A DNA stretch of 37,279 nt, taken from NCBI GenBank assembly GCA_025937785.1, contig JAICQQ010000064.1:1-37279 (forward strand). Reading direction: 5' to 3'. Position 1 is the first letter of the stretch. Each line of letters opens with the position of its first letter. The notes below the pieces were generated by a model. The model was not told the origin of the DNA, made no database searches, and worked only from the letters and a program-made list of their open reading frames with translations. Shown here piece after piece: positions 15,656 to 22,961 of this stretch. The position numbers and the translations under genes are program-made. The DNA is from Polyangiaceae bacterium. GTDB taxonomy: Bacteria; Myxococcota_A; Polyangia; Polyangiales; Polyangiaceae.

Positions 15656-17182
15656 CTATAACTCTCCACGCTTGATCCGTTTGAGCCAAGTCTTCGCGGT
15701 CTCGTCGTCGGGCGCTAGTTTAACCGCACGCTCGGCTTCCATGACAGCACTGTTCAGCATTTTTGCGATCGCGTAGATTCTCGCCAAAGTGATCCGGTAT
15801 TCGCTGCGGTCGGGCGCCAGTTCGACTGCCTTCCGGGACAACGTTCCGGCTCGCTTCAAGTCGGTGTTGGCGTCGATCAGGCAATTGGCCGCGCGGTCGT
15901 ACAGCGCAGGGTTGCCGCTCCCCAGGGCTGCTTTTTCGTAGTTTCGCGCCGCCCGTTCCATGCGCCCTTCGCGCCGTTCGTACTCCGCTTGCTGGAGGTA
16001 GCTGTCCGCCAGGCTGCGCGTCGCTTCGAGCTCGACCTGTCCCAGGCGCTCGGCGAGCCCGCGGTTGTCGGGATCCAGTTGGACCGCGATCTTGAGCGCA
16101 TTCATGGCGGACACCGGGTCTTTGTTGGCCTGAGCCGCGCTCGCTCGCTCGAGGTAGTGGCGGATCTGTTGGTCCTTGGCGGCCGAGAGCCGCGCTTGGT
16201 AGTGCGCTTTGAAGTTGGTCTCGACGCTTTCGCGGAACTTTGCCTGGTCCTCGGTCGAAGGTCTCACGATCGGCACCGCGCCCGACGTGCGCATCGGCGG
16301 CGCGCCCGACCCGCGCAGCTTGCGTGCCAGCGCCTTCTTGCGCAGCTCGGGATCGGAGAGCTTGCCCAAGTTCTGCTGGCTCGGGCGAAAGCGACGCACG
16401 GGCTCGGGGGCAGCGTTCGCGCCGAAATCGGGGAGCTTGTTCTCCGCGAAATGCGGCTCGCGCAGCGCTGCTTGCTCGATGCGCGCCTGAGCCAGCTCGA
16501 CCTCGTCGGCGACACCTGTTCCGCTGAGCAGGCCGTCGAGTTCGCTGGTGCGCCGCTTCGTTGCTAGGTAGGCGTCGTACTCGTCGCGAGTCTGCTGTCG
16601 CGTGAGGACCTCTTGGGCTTCGGTGAGCCGAGCGAAGACTTGTTCGAGTTTGCTCTTGAAGCTCCCCAAGCGCTTGCCGAAGTAACGATCCGGATGAAAG
16701 ACGTTGACGATGCGGAAGTACGCCGCCTTGATGGCCTTCTTGTCAGCGCTGATCGAGACCTTCAAAAGCTCGTAGTGCGAGGCTTCTTCCAGCGAATAGA
16801 AGGCCTCGAGGATCTCGTGCTTGCGATCGAGGGTGAGGTCGACGTCCTCGTCGAGTTCGCTTGGATCGTACGTCACCCGGCGCGGCTCATGACTCGGCGG
16901 TCCGTCGTTCGCGGGCGTTGCCGCGGGGGCGGACACGACGGTCGCGCGGGGCGGCTCACCCGGGTAGGCGATCGCACCGAGCGCGTGCAGTTTGTCCAAG
17001 CAACCGATGACGCTCGCCGCATCCAACCCAGTCGCAGCAGCAATCTGCGGCACCGAGCTCGTACCGTCGACGCGCGATAGGACGAAGGCTTCGCGTGGCC
17101 CAATGGCCAAGCTGCGCAGGTCGATGCCTTCGACGGCTACGGGTGCTGTTGCGCGAGCGCTCGAGTTCAAGGGTCCGCCCAA
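15656..17182 (-). CDS. J-domain protein with N-terminal winged-helix-like domain and TPRs
   Basis: A 508-residue Hsp40-type co-chaperone. Residues about 19-75 form a small helical domain (LAIGPREAFVLSRVDG then two helices) that recurs at the C-terminus of the protein encoded at 12591-13721. The J domain spans about 134-206, with the HPD motif at 163-165 in NVFHPDRYFG, the signature that stimulates Hsp70 ATPase. A basic linker follows, and about 330-505 is made of tetratricopeptide-like helical repeats for protein binding. There is no Gly/Phe or zinc-finger region, so it is a class C J protein. The start is uncertain: TTG at 17182 is the first possible codon after an in-frame stop and no ATG is near. 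It leads the operon with dnaK. Confidence 0.85.
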   Translation of the reverse strand: MGGPLNSSARATAPVAVEGIDLRSLAIGPREAFVLSRVDGTSSVPQIAAATGLDAASVIGCLDKLHALGAIAYPGEPPRATVVSAPAATPANDGPPSHEPRRVTYDPSELDEDVDLTLDRKHEILEAFYSLEEASHYELLKVSISADKKAIKAAYFRIVNVFHPDRYFGKRLGSFKSKLEQVFARLTEAQEVLTRQQTRDEYDAYLATKRRTSELDGLLSGTGVADEVELAQARIEQAALREPHFAENKLPDFGANAAPEPVRRFRPSQQNLGKLSDPELRKKALARKLRGSGAPPMRTSGAVPIVRPSTEDQAKFRESVETNFKAHYQARLSAAKDQQIRHYLERASAAQANKDPVSAMNALKIAVQLDPDNRGLAERLGQVELEATRSLADSYLQQAEYERREGRMERAARNYEKAALGSGNPALYDRAANCLIDANTDLKRAGTLSRKAVELAPDRSEYRITLARIYAIAKMLNSAVMEAERAVKLAPDDETAKTWLKRIKRGEL

Positions 17183-17230
17183 GCTAGTAGTCTAACGCCC
17201 TCGATGATTTGGCTGCAATAACGGAAACAT

Positions 17231-18166
17231 CTACGCGAGCCATGGCCAGTCTTCCGGGTTCCTCAGGATCGCGCGCTCCACGAGGCGCACGACACGATAG
17301 GTTAGCTCGTCTTCGCCGGCGCTGGGTACGCGTGTGATGGTCAAATCGAAATGGGGCAGCGTGCTCGTGGCTCGCCCGAGCCCTGGGCCGAGCCGTCGAC
17401 GCAGAGTACCTACGACCAGGTCGGCGCCTGTCAACTGACAGAGACGTTGCGGTCCCAGCGGAATCAGGCTGGGCCTGCCGAGAAAGTCGTGCCTCACGGA
17501 TGGCACACGGCTCTCGATGTCCACCAAGAAACCCACGGGTTTTCCCTGGCGGAGCGCGCGCAGGATGCGGGCGGCAGCGCCTGGTTTACCCCGGTGGATG
17601 ACCTCGAGCCCGTGCGAGGTACGATGTGCGTCCACGCATGCGTCCAGGCGCGGGTCGTAGCTTTCGCGCACCACGACGGCGGGACGCACACCCAGCTCGG
17701 CCACGCGCGCGGCGAGTAGTTCGAAAGGGCCGAGGTGCGCACTCACGAACACCACACCACGACCCGCGGCCACAGCTTCGCACAATGTGTTCTCCGTCGT
17801 CGCATCCAGACTCACGAAGTCACTCGGCGCGATGCCTGGCCGGCGCAGGAGCAAGGACAGGCATAGGTTTTCTCCCATGTGCACGAAGCTATTGCGCACC
17901 AGCGCGTGGGCGCGGGCGCGATCGAAGCATGCCGCAGCGCGGGCGCGGGCGCGGGCGCGCAACCTCGGCGCGAGCCAGTACAGGCTCCACCCCAGCGAGC
18001 GACCCAAGCGGAGCAACGCGCGCGCGGGCGTGCGGTCCGCGGCCCAGAGCGCGCCCCGGACGAGCCGCAAGATGAACGCATTCTTCGCGCGCTGCCAAAA
18101 GCTCCAGCGCCCGCCCTCGCGGACATCGCGGCGCCGAGCGCGCGCGAACTCGAGCGAATGCTCCAT
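17231..18166 (-). CDS. LpxL/HtrB-like lipid acyltransferase
   Basis: A 311-residue member of the lysophospholipid acyltransferase group that adds secondary acyl chains to lipid A or related lipids at the inner membrane. The catalytic HX4E motif is HLGPFE (His144, Glu149) within VFVSAHLGPFEL. The preceding RNSFVHMGENL and the later GKPVGFLVDIESR are also typical. An N-terminal amphipathic part (20-70) likely contacts the membrane; a run of Arg-Ala (about 70-79) is encoded by a GGGCGC repeat. It ends at PEDWPWLA, slightly shorter than LpxL proteins, which usually end beyond this tryptophan. Its ATG overlaps the stop of the lipoprotein gene by one base (TGATG). The context of sigma and anti-sigma genes suggests envelope-stress control. 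Confidence 0.82.
   Translation of the reverse strand: MEHSLEFARARRRDVREGGRWSFWQRAKNAFILRLVRGALWAADRTPARALLRLGRSLGWSLYWLAPRLRARARARAAACFDRARAHALVRNSFVHMGENLCLSLLLRRPGIAPSDFVSLDATTENTLCEAVAAGRGVVFVSAHLGPFELLAARVAELGVRPAVVVRESYDPRLDACVDAHRTSHGLEVIHRGKPGAAARILRALRQGKPVGFLVDIESRVPSVRHDFLGRPSLIPLGPQRLCQLTGADLVVGTLRRRLGPGLGRATSTLPHFDLTITRVPSAGEDELTYRVVRLVERAILRNPEDWPWLA
17937..17960. repeat. GGGCGC tandem repeat
   Basis: Three to four tandem copies of GGGCGC lie inside the acyltransferase gene and encode an alternating Arg-Ala stretch. Such a hexamer array keeps the frame when it expands or contracts, so the protein could vary in length between strains without loss. Confidence 0.6.
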
Positions 18167-18807
18167 CAGCGCTCGCCCGCGTCGGGCAGCGCCTGATCGA
18201 TCACCTGCTGCTGCACGCGCATGGAGGCTTCGAAGGCTTCGAGGGCGGCTTCTTCTGCAGCCTTCGCGGCGCCCAGATCGCCCTGGTCCCGCAGCCGTTT
18301 GGCATGGCGTTCGTGGACGAGGCCGCGCATCTCGAGCAGATGGCCGCGGTAGTAGGTGGTGCCTTTGACCAGCGCCATTCCAGCATCGATCTCCCGCGCC
18401 GCCTCGTCGAAGCGTCCGAGCTCACTCTTGAGATCTGCGAGACGGGCCCGCGTGTCGGCCACGACTTCTTGCGCCTCGGCCCGCTCGGGGATGCGCTGCG
18501 CGCTCAAGAGGCCGTCTAGCAATTTGATGGCGCCCTCGAGATCCTTGCGGTCCTCGAGCAGGTCGGCAGAGTGGTGCGCCGCTCGCGCCTTGCCCAGGAA
18601 GGCTACCAACACTTTGTCGACGGGCGTGCCTGCGTCCGCTTCGGGGCAGGGGGGCGCTGGCGACGGTTCGGGCGTGGGGGCGCGGCTGCAACCACCGAAC
18701 ACCAGGCAAGCAGCGGTGAGCGCGGCACCGACCCAACCGCGCCGAACGCGCACGCCAGCGTCGGAGACCGAACCTCCGCGCCGCCTTTCGAGCACCGCGC
18801 CGCTCAT
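18166..18807 (-). CDS. Lipoprotein with helical repeat region
   Basis: A 213-residue lipoprotein. Residues 24-40 form a signal peptide ending in the lipobox LVFGGC, with the lipidated Cys40. A Pro-rich spacer (41-60) leads to helical repeats, about 70-205, that look TPR-like (for example KDLEGAIKLLDGLL, ELGRFDEAAREIDAGM). The function is unknown. I chose the ATG at 18807, which overlaps the stop of the anti-sigma gene in ATGA, over a GTG 18 bases upstream. The stop overlaps the acyltransferase start by one base. Its place in the operon suggests an envelope protein co-controlled with the acyltransferase. Confidence 0.75.
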   Translation of the reverse strand: MSGAVLERRRGGSVSDAGVRVRRGWVGAALTAACLVFGGCSRAPTPEPSPAPPCPEADAGTPVDKVLVAFLGKARAAHHSADLLEDRKDLEGAIKLLDGLLSAQRIPERAEAQEVVADTRARLADLKSELGRFDEAAREIDAGMALVKGTTYYRGHLLEMRGLVHERHAKRLRDQGDLGAAKAAEEAALEAFEASMRVQQQVIDQALPDAGER

Positions 18808-19574
18808 GGAGTGGGCACCCCCCATTGTCGGAATCGGTTCTGCCGAAGCTCGCGAGCTCGAACACTCGCGATCCGATCGACCCGCTCGGTGGTGTGGTCG
18901 CGCTCGAACTTGGCGTCGAACAGGGTTTCGCTGGAGCGGGACTGCGTGAGTGGCGCAGGTGCCGGCACGAAGGCGGGGGCGGCGGCGCTGAGAGCGCGGT
19001 CCTGGGAAGGGAAGAACACCACGAGGATCACCGCGGCAGCCGCCGCTAGCGCCGTCATCACGCCGAAACTGACGAAGATGACGTTTCCTCGCGTTCGCTT
19101 CGAGGCGGGACTGAGCTTCGAGCGGGGCGTCGGATCGGCATCGGCAACCGAGTTCGGGCCTGCGAGGGCTCGATCGAGCGCTCGATCGCTCATGTGGGCG
19201 ATGCCGCCCGGCTCCGCGCCGCTGGAGCGATGGGCCGCCATCAACCCTCGCACCAGATCGAGATCGGGGTGCTCGCCCTGACCTTCGAGCGCTTGCCGGA
19301 AGCGTTCGCTCTCGGCGAGTTCTGCTTCCGAGGCCGGGCGCAGCGGGTCTTCCAGCGCCAGCTCGATCAGCGCTTCGAGGACGTCGGGGTCGAGCTCTGC
19401 CGGTCGATACGCGCAGCGCAGCGCCTGGGTCAGTGCTGCCTCTGCTTCCGCGGTCAACGGGGCTTCCGCCTCAGCGCTGAATTCGGTGGGATCGGTCGGC
19501 TCGGTCACGGTTCGGCTCCAGTTACTTCGAGCGCGGGACTGATTGCGAAATCGCAGCTCATTCCAGCGCCTCAC
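18804..19574 (-). CDS. Single-pass membrane protein, candidate anti-sigma factor
   Basis: Up to 256 residues. A soluble acidic N-terminal part (about 23-160) is followed by one membrane segment (about 164-188, VIFVSFGVMTALAAA and following) and an outer C-terminal tail of about 65 residues. This topology, and the position directly behind the sigma gene with which it overlaps, fit an anti-sigma factor that holds the sigma at the membrane. No zinc-binding HxxxCxxC motif of the ZAS class is seen, so the call rests on context. The start is open: GTG at 19574 lies inside the end of the sigma gene, while GTG at 19508 (starting VTEPTDPTEF) gives 234 residues with no overlap. Confidence 0.6.
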   Translation of the reverse strand: MRRWNELRFRNQSRARSNWSRTVTEPTDPTEFSAEAEAPLTAEAEAALTQALRCAYRPAELDPDVLEALIELALEDPLRPASEAELAESERFRQALEGQGEHPDLDLVRGLMAAHRSSGAEPGGIAHMSDRALDRALAGPNSVADADPTPRSKLSPASKRTRGNVIFVSFGVMTALAAAAAVILVVFFPSQDRALSAAAPAFVPAPAPLTQSRSSETLFDAKFERDHTTERVDRIASVRARELRQNRFRQWGVPTP

Positions 19575-20175
19575 TCATCGAAGGGGCGCGGGACTTCGCG
19601 AGCGCTTTCTTTAGCGCAGCCATGGCCCTGTGCAGTACCACGTCGAAGGTAGCTACGCTGACGTTCAGCGCCAGGGCGGCCTCCTCACGCGTTTTCTCGC
19701 CTAGAATTCGGAGGCGTATGGCTTCGGCGTAACGCGGGTTCAGCTGGTCGAGCAGTTCCTCTACGCGACGCCGCGCCGCGTACAGGTCTGCCTGCTCGAG
19801 CTCAGCGGCGCTCTTCGCTTCGCGTTCGGCGGCGTCGACCTCGCGTTCCAGGTCCCGCTCCTCGAACAGCACCTCCCGCTTGCGCTTGCGCAGCATGTCC
19901 AGCGCTACCCTGAGACCGATCACGCGCAGCCATGGGTAGACCCCCACGTCTTGCCACTCGAACTGCGTGAAGCGCTCGACCACCTTCATGTACGTCACAC
20001 TGAGCGCCTCTTCCGCCTGCGCAGGGTTGCCCAGCCGCGGCAAGAGCACGCTCTTGTAAAGGCGCGGCCCGTGCGTCCGCAGCAGGGAGCCCAACGCTTG
20101 CCGATCGCCCGCTCGCGCGCGCTCGCAGAGCAGACGCTCTTGGTCGAGATCGGGGGCCCGGTTCACCCGCGCCAC
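19558..20175 (-). CDS. ECF-type RNA polymerase sigma factor
   Basis: A 205-residue sigma-70 family factor of the short, two-domain type. Region 2 lies at about 25-100 (AQAEEALSVTYMKVVERF, then GVYPWLRVIGLRVALDMLRK) and region 4 at about 138-195 (LNPRYAEAIRLRILGEKTREEAALAL, then helix-turn-helix ATFDVVLHRAMAALKKAL). The intervening linker is strongly charged. I placed the start at the GTG at 20175; the frame stays open upstream for 120 codons but that part has no sigma similarity and is Pro/Arg-rich. It heads an operon with the anti-sigma candidate, a lipoprotein and an acyltransferase, and is divergent from the rhomboid gene. Sigma identity is firm; the ECF subgroup is not assigned. Confidence 0.82.
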   Translation of the reverse strand: MARVNRAPDLDQERLLCERARAGDRQALGSLLRTHGPRLYKSVLLPRLGNPAQAEEALSVTYMKVVERFTQFEWQDVGVYPWLRVIGLRVALDMLRKRKREVLFEERDLEREVDAAEREAKSAAELEQADLYAARRRVEELLDQLNPRYAEAIRLRILGEKTREEAALALNVSVATFDVVLHRAMAALKKALAKSRAPSMSEALE

Positions 20176-20405
20176 TGTACACACAGCGAGCGCCCTACCG
20201 CCACGCCCGAGAGGGGGCGGCCCCCCAAACAGGGCAGGGAGCAGGGGGAGGGCCAGGTCCAGGTTCACTCGAGGATAACGCGCGCAAGGCAGCGAGCTTA
20301 CGCCTAGAAGGGCCGGGCCGGTTTCATACGGCGGTCCCGATTTTCGCGGCAGACGCGGCGCGGGCTTGCCCCTCGCGGGGAGTTTGACGATATCAAGCGA
20401 GCAAA

Positions 20406-21296
20406 ATGGCGACAGGCTCCAGGATTTGCCGCAACTGCCGGCGCATGAACAGCGTCGACGAAACCCAGTGTCACTACTGCGGAGCCAAGTTCGGGGGGCC
20501 GGTGCGCGAACAGCTGTTCGGTGTGGCAGGGGCATTTCTGGGGGCGGGCTTCCCAGCGACGCGCGTGCTGGTGGCGGTCTGCATCGCCGTGTTTGCCTTC
20601 TGTGTGCTGGATCACGGCGGCATGCCGCTTGGTCTGTCGATTCTGGGTCAGTCGAAAGGCTTCTTGCCTTCGGAGCTGCTGCGCTGGGGAGCCCTCGGCC
20701 TGGACTATGGAAGCCGCGAGCCTTTCCGGCGCCTGGCCGCGGTGTTCGTGCACCTGGGCTGGCTGCACTTGGCGCTGAACCTCATGAGCATGGTCGACCT
20801 GGGGGGCCACGCGGAGCGCCGCTTCGGCAGCGCTCGCTTCCTGATCCTGGTGGTCATCTCCGGGTACTCGGGCTTTTGGCTGAGCGATGCCTGGTACAGC
20901 TGGCGCTACGGCGCTTCGCCGCTGACCGCGGGCGCGAGCGGGGCCATCTTCGGGATCGTCGGCGGTGAACTCGGAGCCATGGCAGTTCGGCGAGACCCTG
21001 AGCTCAAGGATCGCTTCGTGCGGGTCGTCGTGTACGCCCTGATCTTCGCGCTGGTCATGCCGGTGAACAACGCCGCTCATATCGGCGGCTTCCTGGCTGG
21101 CGCTGCCTTCGGTGCACTGCTCGAGCTGCAGCACCGGCCCCAGCGCCTCGACAAGTTGTTCACGGCGCTCGGGGTGTTGGCGGGGTTGGCCGCGCTCGGC
21201 TCGATCGTGCTGAGCTTGCGCTCTCCGATCTGGAAGGAAGCGCGGCTCCGCGAGCTCGAAGCGGCGGGTCTGGGCGAAATTCGCGGTGATCCGTGA
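20406..21296 (+). CDS. Rhomboid-family intramembrane serine protease with zinc ribbon
   Basis: A 296-residue membrane protease that cuts transmembrane substrates. The catalytic pair is Ser178 in TAGASGAIFG and His225 in NNAAHIGGFLAG; His121 and Asn125 in HLGWLHLALNL are the oxyanion residues. Six or seven membrane helices span about 52-260. Ahead of them is a zinc ribbon with Cys8, Cys11, Cys22 and Cys25, a feature seen in some bacterial rhomboids and absent from the E. coli enzyme. The C-terminal tail (about 265-296) is charged. The gene starts at ATG 20406, divergent from the sigma operon across a 230-base gap. Cleavage of the neighbouring anti-sigma candidate is an attractive but untested idea. 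Confidence 0.92.
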   Translation: MATGSRICRNCRRMNSVDETQCHYCGAKFGGPVREQLFGVAGAFLGAGFPATRVLVAVCIAVFAFCVLDHGGMPLGLSILGQSKGFLPSELLRWGALGLDYGSREPFRRLAAVFVHLGWLHLALNLMSMVDLGGHAERRFGSARFLILVVISGYSGFWLSDAWYSWRYGASPLTAGASGAIFGIVGGELGAMAVRRDPELKDRFVRVVVYALIFALVMPVNNAAHIGGFLAGAAFGALLELQHRPQRLDKLFTALGVLAGLAALGSIVLSLRSPIWKEARLRELEAAGLGEIRGDP

Positions 21297-21635
21297 GCGC
21301 GCCACGCGCCTGAGTTCGAAGGCCGTCGCTCGACCAGCGGGCCGTTTCTCGGTCTACTGCGCGCTGCGGCGAGCGGTGTGTGCTTTGGTAGGAGAGTTCG
21401 CGTGCAACACTGGAGCCCCGCACCCAGGCGCGATCCCCAAAGCCGGTGCAATAACCGCGAGCCGCGCGCCGCTGTTTGGTGAATCTCGATTCGCCACTCG
21501 AAGACTCAACGCTTTTTCTGGTGTGGAGCGGACGCCCGAGCCGAAATTCGACGCGGCCTCGCAGAGGCCCGGCCGCGCGAATTTCAGGACGAACCATGGA
21601 GACAGGAGACTAGTTGGTCTATCTTTGACGGGCCT
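21297..21635. other. Intergenic region with a strong hairpin
   Basis: This 339-base gap between the rhomboid and MglA-like genes holds no convincing gene. Its most striking content is the inverted repeat listed at 21543-21585. No clear sigma-70 pair was found; the promoter of the GTPase gene is probably in the last 100 bases. Confidence 0.4.
21543..21585 (+). promoter_or_regulatory. Long hairpin upstream of the MglA-like gene
   Basis: GAAATTCGACGCGGCC (21543-21558) pairs with GGCCGCGCGAATTTC (21571-21585), with one unpaired base and a 12-base loop. An alternative inner stem GGCCTC/GAGGCC is also possible. It ends 50 bases before the ATG of the GTPase gene. There is no T-run, so an intrinsic terminator is unlikely; a regulatory RNA stem in the leader, or a rho-type terminator of the rhomboid gene, would fit. 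Confidence 0.4.
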
Positions 21636-22919
21636 ATGCCCGTGGTTAATCCGCTCGCGCGGGAGCTCGTCTTCAAAATCGTCTACTACGGTCCTGGCCT
21701 CGGCGGAAAAACAACGACGCTGCAGCACATCCACGCCACCACGAAGGCGGAGCACCGGGGCAAGATGGTCAGCCTGGCGACCCCCGTCGATCGTACGCTG
21801 TACTTCGATTTCTTGCCGATACGCTTGCCCACCGCGCGCGGTATGGGCGTGCGGCTGCAACTGTTCACGGTGCCCGGGCAGGTCTACTACAACGCAACGC
21901 GACGCCTGGTGTTGACGGGTGCCGACGGCATCGTGTTCGTCGCAGACTCGCAGCGCGCTCGCTTGGATGCCAACCTCGAGAGCCTGGCGAACTTGAGCGA
22001 GAACCTGCGCGAGCACGCGCGCAAACTGAGCGATGTGCCGCACGTGATCGCTTACAACAAGCGCGACCTTTACGACGTGGTCAGCATCGAAGAGCTCGAG
22101 CGGCAGCTGGACCAGTTCGGGGCCCCCTCGTTCGCGACCTGCGCCACGCAGGGGGACGGCGTCTACGAAACTCTGGATGCGATCGCGCGAGCGGTGCTCG
22201 ATGACTTCGAGCGCAGGACCCCCGAGGGCAGGGAGCTGGTCACCAACGAGCTCCAGGTGCCCGAAGGCGGTCTGACCGAAGCGTTGCGCGGCGTCGAGCC
22301 GCAGCGTTCCCCCGTACAACCAGCGCCGCTGATGCCGCGGCCCAGGCAGCCGAGCGGCCTCTTGAGCCTCGCGGACAGCCCCCCGCGCCCGAGTGAGCCG
22401 TTGCGCGAGGTGAAGCAGGCGCCGGCAACCGTGGGCCGCGGCGGCTCCGCCGCGCCCGAGCCGGAGCCGGAGCCGCCGTCGCCTTCCTCGAGCCCTCCCA
22501 GCGTGGAGCCGTTCGCAGGTCATGACAGCGAGCCGGGGCTCGAGCCGGTGTTGCGTGAGCGGCCGGTGCCGCGGACGGGCGCGAGCTTTCAGGTGCTGTG
22601 GCCCGAGCACGAGCGCGGCCAGGTCGTCGAGCTCGAAACGGCGATTCGCGAGGGTCGCTTCGCGGACGCGGTCCGGCTCGCGGACGAACTGCTGTCGCGC
22701 ACGCTCGCCGGCGTCGCGAGCGCGCTCGGAGGAACGACCGAAGCTCCGCGGGACCCCGCGCTCGTGGTCAGCTTGCTCGGCCTCGAGGGTCGTCGCTATC
22801 TCGAGTTCCGACGGCTGGTGAAGGATGCACGCAGTGGCGGCGACCTGAACGAGGTGCTGGCGCTGACCGCGTTCGCCTTTGCGATCGAAGCACGTCTCGC
22901 GCGCGCCCGCGCGAGTTGA
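21636..22919 (+). CDS. MglA-like small GTPase with long C-terminal extension
   Basis: A 427-residue protein. Residues 1-205 are an MglA-type Ras-like GTPase: P-loop GPGLGGKTTTL (Lys25), the switch I area SLATPVDRTLYFDFLP, switch II TVPGQVYY (Gln82), and NKRD at 141-144. MglA sets front-rear polarity in gliding myxobacteria and recruits motility machines. Here the GTPase is followed by a Pro/Glu-rich linker (about 215-330, with PEPEPEPP) and a helical C-terminal domain (about 335-427) that I do not recognise. Ordinary MglA is about 195 residues, so this is a fused relative, not MglA itself. No MglB/roadblock gene is adjacent. A large hairpin lies in the leader. Confidence 0.88.
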   Translation: MPVVNPLARELVFKIVYYGPGLGGKTTTLQHIHATTKAEHRGKMVSLATPVDRTLYFDFLPIRLPTARGMGVRLQLFTVPGQVYYNATRRLVLTGADGIVFVADSQRARLDANLESLANLSENLREHARKLSDVPHVIAYNKRDLYDVVSIEELERQLDQFGAPSFATCATQGDGVYETLDAIARAVLDDFERRTPEGRELVTNELQVPEGGLTEALRGVEPQRSPVQPAPLMPRPRQPSGLLSLADSPPRPSEPLREVKQAPATVGRGGSAAPEPEPEPPSPSSSPPSVEPFAGHDSEPGLEPVLRERPVPRTGASFQVLWPEHERGQVVELETAIREGRFADAVRLADELLSRTLAGVASALGGTTEAPRDPALVVSLLGLEGRRYLEFRRLVKDARSGGDLNEVLALTAFAFAIEARLARARAS

Positions 22920-22961
22920 CGCAGGCACGCTCGGCTCAGACCGCTCGCGTCTGCTGCCTCG

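Noticed and set aside
20176..20535. N-terminal extension of the sigma factor by 120 residues
   Set aside because: The extra part shows no sigma similarity and overlaps the rhomboid start on the other strand.
21354..22928. Minus-strand frame of 524 codons opposite the GTPase gene
   Set aside because: Antisense shadow in GC-rich coding DNA; the MglA motifs are on the plus strand.
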